From NCBI RefSeq assembly GCF_029760895.1, contig NZ_CP121679.1, positions 4,198,001 to 4,262,000 of the forward strand: 64,000 nucleotides of DNA, given 5' to 3'. The DNA is from Ancylobacter sp. WKF20 (GTDB lineage: Bacteria > Pseudomonadota > Alphaproteobacteria > Rhizobiales > Xanthobacteraceae). This document shows positions 45,582-54,422 of this stretch, one piece after another. Position numbers and translations under genes: made by a program. The notes under the pieces are model-generated. The model made no database searches, was not told the DNA's origin, and saw nothing but the letters and a program-made list of their open reading frames with translations. How positions within the stretch are numbered: position 1 is the first letter of the stretch; each line of letters starts with the position of its first letter.

Positions 45582-45959
45582 ATGGACGACCGACGCAAAA
45601 CGGACGGCCAGAAGAACTCGGGGGAGCCGGACCTCTCCGATGCCGAGCTCTCCGGCAGGCTGAGCGGACTTGGCAGCGCCATCGACAAGGTGCGCGCCGA
45701 ACGCCGGGCTGAGGAGAAGGCGGCGACGCCCGATCGGACGTCGGCGACGGCGGGCATGACATTGGCCTTCCGCCTGGGGGCTGAGTTCGTGGCCGGTGTA
45801 CTGGTCGGTGCCGGCCTCGGCTGGGGCGTCGACTATCTCTTCGGCACCGCGCCGTGGGGCATGATCGTGTTGCTGCTGTTCGGCTTCGGTGCCGGCATTT
45901 TCAACATGATGCGCGCCGCTGGCGAGACGGGCCGCAAAAAGCCGCCTCAAGGCGGTTGA
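45582..45959 (+). CDS. atpI: ATP synthase protein I (AtpI)
   Basis: About 125 residues from ATG 45582 (MDDRRKTDGQKNSG); ATG 45543 is possible but would leave almost no leader after the predicted promoter. After a charged N-terminus there are two hydrophobic segments: GAEFVAGVLVGAGLGWGVDYL and the next WGMIVLLLFGFGAGIFN, the AtpI signature. It helps assemble the c-ring. First gene in the F0 operon. Confidence 0.88.
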   Translation: MDDRRKTDGQKNSGEPDLSDAELSGRLSGLGSAIDKVRAERRAEEKAATPDRTSATAGMTLAFRLGAEFVAGVLVGAGLGWGVDYLFGTAPWGMIVLLLFGFGAGIFNMMRAAGETGRKKPPQGG

Positions 45960-46083
45960 CGGGTTTCGGGCGATCGGCCATCCGGCGGATCGGCAGCATA
46001 TTTCGACGGTGCCGGCCTTGCGGACGGTGCCTTTAGGCGGGGACGGGCGCTTCTGAGGCGCCGTGTTGAGGGCAGCGACCGGC

Positions 46084-46848
46084 ATGGCCAGTGGCAGCGT
46101 GATTGATCCGATCCATCAGTTCCAGATCATCAAGATCGTGGATCTGGGGGCGCCGGGCGGCGTGCAGCTCGCCTTCACCAACTCCGCGGCCTTCATGTTC
46201 GGCATCGTGGCGCTGGTGTTCTTCTTCCTCACCTTCGCGACGCGCGGGCGCACTCTGGTGCCGAGCCGGCTGCAGTCTCTGGCGGAAGTCTCCTACGAAT
46301 TCGTGGCCTCGATGGTCCGGTCCACGGCCGGCAATGAGGGCATGAAGTTCTTCCCGCTGGTCTTCTCGCTCTTCATGTTCGTGCTGGTCGCCAACTTCGT
46401 TGGCATGATCCCGTACACCTTCACGGTCACCAGCCATCTCGTCGTCACCGCCATGCTGGCGCTGATCGTCATCCTGACGGTCATCATCTACGGCTTCGTG
46501 CGGCACGGCACCCACTTCCTCCACCTCTTCGTGCCGTCGGGCGTTCCGGCCTTCCTGCTGCCCTTCATGGTCGTGATCGAGGTCATCTCCTTCCTCTCGC
46601 GCCCGATCAGCCTGTCGCTGCGTCTGTTCGCCAACATGCTGGCGGGCCACATCGCCATGAAGGTGTTCGCCGGCTTCATCGTGATGATGAGCGCCACGGG
46701 CGTCGCCGGCATCCTCGGCGCGACCCTGCCGCTCGCCATGGTGGTGGCGCTGACCGCGCTCGAATTCCTCGTCGCTTTCCTGCAGGCCTACGTCTTCGCG
46801 GTGCTGACCTGCATCTATCTCAACGACGCGCTCCATCCCGGTCACTGA
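46084..46848 (+). CDS. atpB: F0F1 ATP synthase subunit a
   Basis: 254 residues from ATG 46084. Five or six membrane helices; the essential arginine sits in [14 protein letters not shown] near 180. IDPIHQFQI starts the family's N-terminus. It forms the proton half-channels with the c-ring. Followed 65 bases later by atpE. Confidence 0.96.
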   Translation: MASGSVIDPIHQFQIIKIVDLGAPGGVQLAFTNSAAFMFGIVALVFFFLTFATRGRTLVPSRLQSLAEVSYEFVASMVRSTAGNEGMKFFPLVFSLFMFVLVANFVGMIPYTFTVTSHLVVTAMLALIVILTVIIYGFVRHGTHFLHLFVPSGVPAFLLPFMVVIEVISFLSRPISLSLRLFANMLAGHIAMKVFAGFIVMMSATGVAGILGATLPLAMVVALTALEFLVAFLQAYVFAVLTCIYLNDALHPGH

Positions 46849-46913
46849 CCGGCGCGTCGCGGGACACTCATCCAGCCTTCAACTCAATCTTGCGAATTCA
46901 ATAGGAGAAGACC

Positions 46914-47141
46914 ATGGATCCGATCGCCGCCAAGTTCCTCGGTGCCGGTCTCGCCTGTCTCGGCATGGGCCTCGCCGCCATCGGCGTCGGTAACATCTTC
47001 GGCAACTTCCTGTCGGGCGCCCTGCGCAACCCGTCGGCGGCCGATGGCCAGTTCGCCCGCGCCTTCATCGGCGCGGCGCTCGCGGAAGGTCTCGGCATCT
47101 TCGCGCTCGTCGTCGCCCTCGTCCTGCTCTTCGTGGTCTGA
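46914..47141 (+). CDS. atpE: F0F1 ATP synthase subunit c
   Basis: 75 residues, two helices with the polar loop ALRNPSA. The proton-carrying Glu lies in [14 protein letters not shown] on helix 2; no Na+-binding pattern is seen. Preceded by AGGAGA. The gene is separated by 72 bases from b'. Confidence 0.97.
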   Translation: MDPIAAKFLGAGLACLGMGLAAIGVGNIFGNFLSGALRNPSAADGQFARAFIGAALAEGLGIFALVVALVLLFVV

Positions 47142-47213
47142 CGCATCCTGCGGTTGGTTGCGGGCGCGCCCACCCGGCGCGCCCCGTCCGTTTTGATCGA
47201 GGAAGCCTGAACC

Positions 47214-47828
47214 ATGTCCGAGACCCAGGGTCCGGCCGGCACCTTCGTCATCGCCCAGGCGGAAACGCCGGCGGCGCATGGCGCGGCGTCCGGTCACGGC
47301 GTCGAAATCCAGGTTCCGCCGGGCGAGGCGCACGGTGGGGGCTTCCCGCCCTTCGACGCCCATACCTTCCCCTCGCAGATCATCTGGCTGGCGATCGCCT
47401 TCGGCGCGCTCTACCTGCTGATGAGCCGCATCGCCCTGCCGCGCATCGCCACCATCCTGGAAGAGCGTCACGATCGCATCGCTGACGACCTCGAGGAGGC
47501 CGGCAAGCTGAAGGGCGAGAGCGAGGCGGCGGCCACGGCCTATGAGCAGGCGCTCGCCAGCGCCCGCAACAAGGCCCACGGCATCGCCACCGAAACCCGC
47601 GATTCGCTCGCGGCGGAGGCCGAGACGCGCCGCAAGGCGCTCGAGGCCGAGCTCGCCGCCAAGCTGGCGGCGGCCGAGGCGCAGATCGCGGCCACCAAGA
47701 CGTCGGCCATGGCCAATGTCCGCGGCATCGCCGTCGACGCGGCCGGCGCCATCGTCCACCAGCTGATCGGCACCGTCCCCGCCCCGCAGGCGGTTGAGGC
47801 GGCGGTCGATCAGGCCACCAAGAGCTGA
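47214..47828 (+). CDS. atpF': F0F1 ATP synthase subunit b'
   Basis: 204 residues with an extended N-terminus (about 55 residues, hydrophilic), a single membrane helix ([20 protein letters not shown]), then a long alanine/glutamate-rich coiled coil. The second, diverged b-type subunit characteristic of photosynthetic and alphaproteobacterial ATP synthases. It pairs with b as the peripheral stalk. Ten bases separate it from atpF. Confidence 0.93.
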   Translation: MSETQGPAGTFVIAQAETPAAHGAASGHGVEIQVPPGEAHGGGFPPFDAHTFPSQIIWLAIAFGALYLLMSRIALPRIATILEERHDRIADDLEEAGKLKGESEAAATAYEQALASARNKAHGIATETRDSLAAEAETRRKALEAELAAKLAAAEAQIAATKTSAMANVRGIAVDAAGAIVHQLIGTVPAPQAVEAAVDQATKS

Positions 47829-47838
47829 GGTCGCGGAA

Positions 47839-48321
47839 ATGGGTACAGCGGAACTCTGGGTCGCCGTCGCCTTCGTGATCTTCATGGGGCTCGTGATCCG
47901 CGCCGGCGCCTTCTCCGGCATGGCCGCGAAGCTTGACGCCCGTGGCGAACGCATCCGCCAGGAGCTCGAGGAAGCCCGCCGGCTGAAGGAAGAGGCGCAG
48001 AAGCTCGTCGCCGAGTATAAGCGCCGCCAGCGCGAGGCCGAGGCGGAGGCGGAAGCCATCGTCACCACGGCGCGCGCCGAGGCCGAGCGTCTCGCCACCG
48101 AGGCGAAGCAGAAGCTCGACGACCTCATCACCCGCCGCACCAAGATGGCCGAGCAGAAGATCGCCCAGGCCGAGGCGCAGGCGCTGGCCGATGTGAAGGC
48201 CGCGGCCGCCGAGGCGGCGGTGAAGGCGGCGGAAACGCTGCTCACCGCCCAGCTCGTCGGCGACGCCGCCGAGCGCGTGACCGCCGAGGCGCTGGGCGAG
48301 GTCAAGTCCAAGCTCAACTGA
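47839..48321 (+). CDS. atpF: F0F1 ATP synthase subunit b
   Basis: 160 residues from ATG 47839. N-terminal membrane anchor ([19 protein letters not shown]) and a long charged helix. Forms the peripheral stalk with b'. F1 genes are elsewhere, as usual in Hyphomicrobiales. A terminator follows. Confidence 0.95.
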   Translation: MGTAELWVAVAFVIFMGLVIRAGAFSGMAAKLDARGERIRQELEEARRLKEEAQKLVAEYKRRQREAEAEAEAIVTTARAEAERLATEAKQKLDDLITRRTKMAEQKIAQAEAQALADVKAAAAEAAVKAAETLLTAQLVGDAAERVTAEALGEVKSKLN

Positions 48322-48353
48322 GCCGGGCTCCGCTTCCTCACCACGACACGATC

Positions 48354-48380
48354 AATGCCCGGCCTCGCGCCGGGCATTTT
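48354..48380 (+). terminator. Terminator of the F0 operon
   Basis: AATGCCCGGC (48354-48363) and GCCGGGCATT (48369-48378) pair around CTCGC, followed by a T-run. Confidence 0.88.
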
Positions 48381-48426
48381 CGTTTGGGGCTGAGCCCGGT
48401 CTCCACGGCCACCGTGGTTTCCCCGT

Positions 48427-48466
48427 CATCCCGGACGGCCAAAGGCCGATCCGGGATCGCGTGCCG
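48427..48466 (+). repeat. 40-bp REP-like repeat, copy 1
   Basis: Starts CATCCCGGACGG and ends GATCCGGGATCGCGTGCCG; inverted arms ATCCCGGA/TCCGGGAT make a hairpin around a GGCC-AAA-GGCC inner stem. Identical over 40 bases to 48811-48850. Confidence 0.9.
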
Positions 48467-48810
48467 CTACCGCGAGCCACCGTTCACGCGCGTCGACCCT
48501 TCCCATCTTGCCGCGTCACGCTGGCCGTCGGGAAGTCGTGGATCCCTGGGCCAAGCCCAGGGATGACGTTGTCTCTGGCGGTTCGCGGTCTGTGGCGGGT
48601 TCCTGCCTCTGGGGGGTCGGGGCATCCGAAGTGGATGGCCTCAACGACGTGTCGCCCGGCTCCCGCGCCATCTGGAGCATCGTCCCGTCTGGAACACCGT
48701 CATGGCCGGGCTTGACCCGGCCATCCACGACTTCGGTTCCGCCGGCCACTGGCCCCGCCGCGCCGCTTTCCCACCGCCCGCGCCGTGCCGGCGCCGTATC
48801 CCTGCGCCGC

Positions 48811-48850
48811 CATCCCGGACGGCCAAAGGCCGATCCGGGATCGCGTGCCG
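48811..48850 (+). repeat. 40-bp REP-like repeat, copy 2
   Basis: Exact copy of 48427-48466, 384 bases downstream. A third, slightly different inverted copy is at 41719-41757. Confidence 0.9.
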
Positions 48851-49049
48851 GCACGTCGCACGGCCGTTGACGCCGCGCGTGGCCGTTGAAGTGCGCAACC
48901 GATCCCGGCTCTGCGCTGCGCTCCGGCCGGGATGACGACGGCGGAAAGGTGCCGGGCCCGCCGCGCGCTGTGTTCCGGCCGGGATGACGATGAGGGCAGG
49001 GCGCGGCGGTTGGGTTCACACCCCCGCACCCACCACCCCTCGCGCCCGC

Positions 49050-50444
49050 TCAGCTCGTCCAGCGGCGGGGGCGGTAGAAGGTGTGCTCGCCGATGCGGTC
49101 GAGCTTGCGCATCTCGCTCAGCCAGTTCGGGCGCACCGACTGGGCGTGGTAATGCGTGGCGCGGCCGACCTTGTCGTCCCAGACCAGCCCATCCAGCATC
49201 TCGGCGGCGATTTCCTGCGCCTGCTTCCATAGGCGCGGCTCGGTCACCACGTCCTTGATGTTGTCGCAGGCGAAGGTGAATTGGCAGGCCAACTTGCGGT
49301 TGGCGTTCTGGTAGACCGCGCGGCAGATGTCGGCGGGGTAATACCCGGAGAACACCCGGTTGATCACCACCTGCGCCACCGCCACCTGGCCCCGGCGCGG
49401 CTCGCCCCGGCTCTCGAAATAGACCGCTTCCGCCAGGCACTTCTCCGAACGCTCGCGGCGCTTGCCGGTGAGGCCGAGCCGTTCGGCCGGGCTCGGGCCA
49501 CTGGCGAGGCGTGAGCCGTCCGCGCCCTCGCTCTTGGCCGCCGTGGTGGTGCCGCCGGGTGGGGCGGGCGGGGCCGGCGGGCTGAGCGGCAAGGCGAGGC
49601 CGTCCTGATGCAGGAAGGGCTGCGGCGGTAGCGCGGCGGTGTCGTAGCCGAACACATAGGAGGCCTGCCGGTAGAGCGGCAGGGCGGCGTCGGCGGCGAC
49701 CGCCTCGTCGATGTCGAGGCCACCGGACAGGTCGCGCCCGAGTTCGCCAGCGGCGAGGTCGCCGAGGCTGCCGCCCATCCCCTCATCCAGGCCGGTGCGG
49801 GTGGCTGGCGCGTCGGCGGCGAGCGCGCGCTCCAACTGGCTCGGGTCGCCGGTCGGATCGCCGGCGGAGAGCGAATCGACGCCGGCATGGTCGAGCGCGG
49901 CGAGATCGCGCGGGGTGCTCGCCTCTTCCGTCTCGGCCGGGTCGGTGCCGAGCCCGGCAAGGGTGGTGATGGGAAGGCCGGTGCCCGTGCCGACGCCGCT
50001 GCCGGTGGTCGCCAGCAACTCGGTGCCGGTCCCGGTGCCCGTGCCGCTGCCGACAAGGCCCGGCCCGGTGGACTGGCCAGCGCTGGCGAAGGGGTCGGCC
50101 GGGTCGGTGATCTCGACCGGCAGGCGGTCGCCCTTGTGGCCGCGCTCCACCACCAGCGCCAGCGGCGCCTCGGGCGGCGGCTCGGCGATGGCCGAACCGG
50201 TGAGGAGCGAGGAGCGGGCGGGCCAGGCGAAGGCGGCGGCCTTCAGCGTGTGCACCGGCCCAGCGAGAATGGAGAGGCGCGCGCGCTCGGCAACGCCGGG
50301 CTGGTGGGCGAGGCGGCCGGCAATGTCCTGCAGCCCGATGGCACTGCTGCCGCCCGCCACCATCAGCCCCGCCAGCAGGGCGCAGCGCAGCCCGGACCGG
50401 AGAGGACCGTGGAGAGACCGGCGACGACCGATGGAACCCGACAT
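49050..50444 (-). CDS. SleB-type cell-wall hydrolase with low-complexity stalk
   Basis: 464 residues from ATG 50444. N-terminal signal or anchor (LRSGLRCALLAGLMVAGGSS). A long stretch (about 120-300) is rich in Gly, Thr, Pro and Ala with repeats such as GSGTGTGTGTE. The C-terminal hydrolase domain (about 330-464) has AEAVYFESRGEPRRGQVAVA, including the catalytic glutamate, and NRVFSGYYPADICRAVYQN. SleB was defined as a spore cortex-lytic enzyme; in non-sporing Alphaproteobacteria such proteins cut peptidoglycan. The domain is exported to the periplasm. Confidence 0.9.
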   Translation of the reverse strand: MSGSIGRRRSLHGPLRSGLRCALLAGLMVAGGSSAIGLQDIAGRLAHQPGVAERARLSILAGPVHTLKAAAFAWPARSSLLTGSAIAEPPPEAPLALVVERGHKGDRLPVEITDPADPFASAGQSTGPGLVGSGTGTGTGTELLATTGSGVGTGTGLPITTLAGLGTDPAETEEASTPRDLAALDHAGVDSLSAGDPTGDPSQLERALAADAPATRTGLDEGMGGSLGDLAAGELGRDLSGGLDIDEAVAADAALPLYRQASYVFGYDTAALPPQPFLHQDGLALPLSPPAPPAPPGGTTTAAKSEGADGSRLASGPSPAERLGLTGKRRERSEKCLAEAVYFESRGEPRRGQVAVAQVVINRVFSGYYPADICRAVYQNANRKLACQFTFACDNIKDVVTEPRLWKQAQEIAAEMLDGLVWDDKVGRATHYHAQSVRPNWLSEMRKLDRIGEHTFYRPRRWTS

Positions 50445-50591
50445 GAGCAACGCCTACGCAAACCTCGGACGCGTGACCGCCCTGCCACAGGCAAGCCGGC
50501 GCGGCCGCATGCTTATGGTTGTCGCGTATTAACCTTGCTCGACGGTTAATTCCGGAGAGTCAGCCGCTCTGCGTTGGGCTCGACGCCGGCC

Positions 50592-51581
50592 TCAGCGCGG
50601 GGCGGCGGCGCGGCGCAGCCGGTCGGCGATGGCCTCGCCCAGCCCATGGCCGGGCAGGGTGACAACCGCGATGCCCGCCGCGCCGCTGGCATCCAGCACG
50701 CGCAGCAAAGCGAAGAGCGAGGCGGCGGCCTCGGTGAGATCGCCGGAGGGGCTGAGATCGGCCACGGCGACCGCCCCCTCGCTCCCCGGAGGCCGGGCGC
50801 CGGCGAAGGTGAGCAGCGCCTCGCCGGGGCGCACATCACCAGCGTCGAGCCGCACGCGAGCATTCGGCGCGTAATGCGAGGCGAGCATCCCCGGCGCCAG
50901 CGGGGCGTCCTCGTCCTCCGCCACTGGCGCGCGGGCGGCGAGCGGGGCACCGAGCGCTTCCTCGATGGCCTCGCGCGCGAGCCCGCCCGGTCGCAGCATC
51001 ACCGGCACGTCGCCGGTGCAGTCGAGAATGGTCGATTCGACGCCGACCCGGCTCGCTCCGGCATCGAGCACGAGATCGATCCGCCCGTCGAGATCGGCCA
51101 TCACATGGTCGGCCGAGGTCGGCGAAACATGGCCGGAGCGGTTGGCGCTCGGCGCGGCGATGGGACGCCCGGCCGCCCGCAGCACCGCCTGCGCGACGGG
51201 GTGGGCCGGCACGCGGATGGCGACGCTGGTGAGGCCGGCGCGCGCCAGTTCGCTCGTCGCCTCGGGGATGGCCGGCACCACCAGCGTCAGCGGCCCCGGC
51301 CAGAAGCGGGCGGCGAGCGCCTCGGCGGCGGGCGTGAGATGGCCGACGCGGCGGGCGGCCGCGACATCCGGCACATGGGCGATGAGCGGGTTGAAGGAGG
51401 GCCGGCCCTTGGCGGCGTAGAGGCTGGCGACGGCGCGCGGGTCGGTGGCGTCGCAGGCGAGGCCATAGACCGTCTCCGTCGGCAGCGCGACCAGCCCGCC
51501 GTCGCGCAGCACGCGCGCGGCCTCGGCGATGCCGGCGGCATCGGCGGGCAAATGGCGGGTCGGGCGCGGGGGCGTGGTCAT
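50592..51581 (-). CDS. tsaC: Threonylcarbamoyl-AMP synthase (Sua5/YwlC type)
   Basis: 329 residues: YrdC domain (about 10-205) with ALPTETVYGLACDATDP and GRPIAAPSANRSGHVSPTSA, and the Sua5 C-terminal domain that covers the active site. It makes threonylcarbamoyl-adenylate for tRNA t6A37. PGMLASHYAPNARVRL marks the link to the Sua5 domain. No operon partner. Confidence 0.94.
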   Translation of the reverse strand: MTTPPRPTRHLPADAAGIAEAARVLRDGGLVALPTETVYGLACDATDPRAVASLYAAKGRPSFNPLIAHVPDVAAARRVGHLTPAAEALAARFWPGPLTLVVPAIPEATSELARAGLTSVAIRVPAHPVAQAVLRAAGRPIAAPSANRSGHVSPTSADHVMADLDGRIDLVLDAGASRVGVESTILDCTGDVPVMLRPGGLAREAIEEALGAPLAARAPVAEDEDAPLAPGMLASHYAPNARVRLDAGDVRPGEALLTFAGARPPGSEGAVAVADLSPSGDLTEAAASLFALLRVLDASGAAGIAVVTLPGHGLGEAIADRLRRAAAPR

Positions 51582-51831
51582 AATCTCTCCGGTCTGGCGG
51601 GCTCGATAGGCCCGCGCCGGGTCGCGGTCAACGGCGCGCTGAACGGGGAGGGCGGCGCGGAGAGGCGAGGCGCGGGCGGGAAAAATCGGCGGGCGGCCCC
51701 TTGCCCCGCTGGTCGCGGCTGCCGACGTGGCATATCGTCCACCATCATTGGAACTGGAATGAGCTCATTCCCGGCCGGACCGTCACCGACAAGAAGCCGA
51801 CGCCAAACGGCAACGCGACCCAAGGAATGCC

Positions 51832-52761
51832 ATGACCACGCTGCTGATCGCGCATGATGCCTGCCTCGACCATCTCACCCCCGCCGGCCATCCCGAGCGG
51901 CCGGACCGCGTGCGGGTGCTGAACCGCGTCTTCGAGGCCGAGGCCTTCGCCACGCTTGCCCGCGAGCAGGCGCCGCTCGGCGCGCGCGAGGACATCATCC
52001 GCGTCCACCCGGAGGATTTCGTCGAGGCGCTGGAAGCCGCCGTGCCGACCGAGGGGCTGGTGCGCATCGACGGCGACACGGTGATGTCGCCCGGCACCTT
52101 CGAGGCGATCTCGCGCGGCGTCGGCGGCGCGGTGCTGGCGGTCGATGAGGTGCTGTCGGGCAAGGTGTCGAACGCCTTCGTCTCCATGCGCCCGCCCGGC
52201 CACCATGCCGAGACGCGCACGCCCATGGGCTTCTGCCTGTTCAACAATGTCGCCATCGCCGCCCGCCACGCGCAGAAGGTGCACGGCCTCGGGCGCGTCG
52301 CCATCGTCGATTTCGACGTGCATCACGGCAATGGCACGCAGGAGATCTTCTTCTCCGATCCGAGCGTGATGTACGCCTCGACCCACCAGATGCCGCTGTT
52401 TCCCGGCACCGGCTCGGTCGGCGAGCGCGGCACCACGGACAACATCGTCAACGCGCCGCTGCGCTCGGGCGATGGCGGCGAGGCGTTCCGCGAGGCGTTC
52501 GAGAGCCGCATCTTGCCGCGCCTCACGGCGTTCGGGCCGGAACTCATCATCCTCTCCGCCGGCTTCGACGCCCATACGCGCGACCCGCTGGCCAACATCA
52601 ACCTGCTGGAAGACGATTTCAGCTGGGTCACCAAGAAGCTGATGGACGTGGCCGACAAGCAGTGCGGCGGCAAGCTGGTCTCGGTGCTGGAGGGCGGCTA
52701 CGACCTCGAAGGCCTCGCCCGCTCGGCCTCGGCGCACGTTATGGCGCTCATGCGGGGCTAA
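51832..52761 (+). CDS. Histone-deacetylase-superfamily (acetoin utilisation-type) protein
   Basis: 309 residues. Zinc-dependent deacetylase motifs: [20 protein letters not shown] and [15 protein letters not shown], with [13 protein letters not shown]. In bacteria they deacetylate polyamines or proteins. It has the conserved rhizobial position directly before xseB (87 bases). Confidence 0.93.
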   Translation: MTTLLIAHDACLDHLTPAGHPERPDRVRVLNRVFEAEAFATLAREQAPLGAREDIIRVHPEDFVEALEAAVPTEGLVRIDGDTVMSPGTFEAISRGVGGAVLAVDEVLSGKVSNAFVSMRPPGHHAETRTPMGFCLFNNVAIAARHAQKVHGLGRVAIVDFDVHHGNGTQEIFFSDPSVMYASTHQMPLFPGTGSVGERGTTDNIVNAPLRSGDGGEAFREAFESRILPRLTAFGPELIILSAGFDAHTRDPLANINLLEDDFSWVTKKLMDVADKQCGGKLVSVLEGGYDLEGLARSASAHVMALMRG

Positions 52762-52847
52762 CGCCCCTCCCGGCGGCGCCCGCCGGGGGTGAGTTGGCGG
52801 GCGCGAGCCTGTATAAGTGGCCGACTCACGGATCACAGGAGGCTCGG

Positions 52848-53108
52848 ATGAGCGCAGCGACCACCCCGGACCTCGCCGATGTCAGCGGGCTGAGCTTCGA
52901 GCGGGCGCTGGCCGAGCTCGAATCCATCGTCGGCAAGCTGGAGAAGGGCGACGTTCCGCTTGAGGAATCCATCGCCCTCTATGCGCGCGGCGAGGCGCTG
53001 AAGGCCCGTTGCGACGCGCTCCTGAAGGACGCCGAGGCGCGGGTCGAGAAGATCACGCAGGGCTCCGACGGCCGCGCCACCGGCACCGTGCCGCTCGACG
53101 GCGAGTGA
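52848..53108 (+). CDS. xseB: Exodeoxyribonuclease VII small subunit
   Basis: 86 residues from ATG 52848 with AGGAGG six bases before. [20 protein letters not shown] and [15 protein letters not shown] are the XseB core. With XseA it degrades single-stranded DNA. Open frame upstream is not coding. In rhizobia xseB commonly precedes dxs; here four other genes separate them. Confidence 0.95.
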   Translation: MSAATTPDLADVSGLSFERALAELESIVGKLEKGDVPLEESIALYARGEALKARCDALLKDAEARVEKITQGSDGRATGTVPLDGE

Positions 53109-53133
53109 GCCCAGGCGGCCCGCTGAGCGGCGC

Positions 53134-53559
53134 ATGATCCGGCTCCGCGCCCATCATCTGCTGTGCCTGCTCACCTATGTCGGGCGGGGCTACACCCCCG
53201 CTTTCGTCGCCCAGTACAGCGCCATCGTCGCTCGGCTGAATGCGGGGGAGGGCGCGGTGCTGGTCGAGGGGCCGGACGACATCTGCGCGCCCATGCTCGA
53301 CAGCGGCCATCATTGCCGTGAACCGCGCATCACCACGCGCGATGCGCTGGCCCGCGAGGCGGTCGCCGCCGCGCTCGGGCAGGCCGTCGCGCCGGGCGAC
53401 ACGATCCCGCTCGATGCCGCAACCGTCGCTCGCCTGCGCGAAAACTTCGCCGCCGGGACGATACGCGCGGCCTGCGCCGCCTGCCAATGGGACGGGCTGT
53501 GCTCAAACATCGCCGCGGGCGGTTTTTCCCGCACGCGGCTGACGGGTGCGCCCGCCTAG
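53134..53559 (+). CDS. DUF1284 domain protein
   Basis: 141 residues, starting MIRLRAHHLLCLLTYVGRGYT, the DUF1284 hallmark. Cysteines in CAPMLDSGHHC and CAACQWDGLC could bind iron-sulfur or zinc. The family is widespread; function unknown. 25 bases after xseB, possibly co-transcribed. Convergent with DUF1272 gene with a four-base overlap. Confidence 0.87.
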   Translation: MIRLRAHHLLCLLTYVGRGYTPAFVAQYSAIVARLNAGEGAVLVEGPDDICAPMLDSGHHCREPRITTRDALAREAVAAALGQAVAPGDTIPLDAATVARLRENFAAGTIRAACAACQWDGLCSNIAAGGFSRTRLTGAPA

Positions 53560-53807
53560 CTTGCGGCGCGCGCCCGGCAGTCCGGGTTGAACACCCGCAC
53601 GGTGGAGGCCGGGTTGCGCGCTAGCGGGCCCGGCGGGCGCACCGGGCGGCGCACCAGCTCGCCGCCGCAATTGGGGCAGACGCCGCCGAGCACATCGCCC
53701 GCGCAGTCCACGCAGAAGGTGCACTCGAAGGTGCAGATCATCGCCTCCCGCGTATCCGCCGGCAGGTCGCGGTCGCAGCACTCGCAGTTCGGACGCAGTT
53801 CCAGCAC
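53556..53807 (-). CDS. DUF1272 small zinc-ribbon-like protein
   Basis: 83 residues from GTG 53807 (GGGAGAG upstream); the family begins LELRPNCECCDRDLP, favouring this over ATG 53831, which would overlap the previous gene. Cysteine pairs CECC, CTFC, CVDC and CPNC suggest two metal sites. Function unknown. Downstream of an ICMT-like gene in the same orientation. Confidence 0.85.
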   Translation of the reverse strand: MLELRPNCECCDRDLPADTREAMICTFECTFCVDCAGDVLGGVCPNCGGELVRRPVRPPGPLARNPASTVRVFNPDCRARAAS

Positions 53808-53820
53808 GGCGCTCTCCCGA

Positions 53821-54408
53821 TCAGTAGACACCCGGCAGCAGGCGGGCGGTCCGCGCGCTATAGGCGCGGTATTCCTCGCCGAAGGTGTCCAGCATCATCT
53901 GCTCTTCGCGCCCGACGCGGAAGAGGTAGAGGATGCCGAAACCGATCACCCCGGCCGGGCCGGCGATGACATTCGGGATCAGGATGAGCTGGGCGATCGC
54001 CCACAGGAAGAAGGCGGAATACATCGGGTGGCGCACATAGCGGTAGACGCCGCCGGTGATCAGCTTGTGGCTGTCCTTGATCTCCAGCGTCACCGACCAG
54101 TTCTTGCCGAGATCCTTGTGGGTGCGGCGGAACAGCCAGAGCGCGGCGATGAAGGCGAGCGTGCCGAGCGCGAACTGCACCGGCGAATAAGGGTAGTTGG
54201 CGCCATCGAACACATGCGAGGTCGCCCAGAACAGCGGGACGATGCCGAGCCCCAGCGTCGAGCAGGAGAGCAGGATCAGCTCGCGCAGCCGGTCGCGCGC
54301 ATCGACCACGCGCTCGCGCTTCACCTTGCGCTCGAAAGGAAGGCGGATGACGTACCAGCCGATCACACCGATGGCCCAGACGATCTTGGCGGCGAGGATG
54401 AGGTTCAT
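53821..54408 (-). CDS. Isoprenylcysteine methyltransferase-like membrane protein
   Basis: 195 residues with about five transmembrane segments. GGVYRYVRHPMYSAFFLWA and REEQMMLDTFGEEYRAYSART are the ICMT/PEMT signature for SAM-dependent methylation in the membrane. It is the second member in this window (the other at 39117); the substrate is unknown. Positioned between the lipase-like gene and DUF1272. Confidence 0.9.
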   Translation of the reverse strand: MNLILAAKIVWAIGVIGWYVIRLPFERKVKRERVVDARDRLRELILLSCSTLGLGIVPLFWATSHVFDGANYPYSPVQFALGTLAFIAALWLFRRTHKDLGKNWSVTLEIKDSHKLITGGVYRYVRHPMYSAFFLWAIAQLILIPNVIAGPAGVIGFGILYLFRVGREEQMMLDTFGEEYRAYSARTARLLPGVY

Positions 54409-54422
54409 GGAGTTCCCGTCAT

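Larger units (their letters stand above)
48381..49049. other. Repeat-rich non-coding spacer between atpF and a cell-wall hydrolase gene
   Basis: About 670 bases without a supportable gene; both strands have open frames that are made up of repeats. It includes two exact copies of a 40-bp element, two other palindromes (TCCCTGGGC-CAA-GCCCAGGGA at 48543-48563 and TGGCCGGG-CTTGA-CCCGGCCA at 48703-48723), and two copies of CCGGCCGGGATGACGA (48923 and 48975). Confidence 0.8.

Noticed and set aside
48516..49440. Overlapping minus-strand open frames of 167-246 residues in the repeat spacer
   Set aside because: Composed of palindromic repeats and an out-of-frame part of the SleB gene.
52764..52790. 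GC-rich hairpin after the deacetylase gene as terminator
   Set aside because: Stem is clear but no T-tract follows; xseB likely continues from the same transcript.
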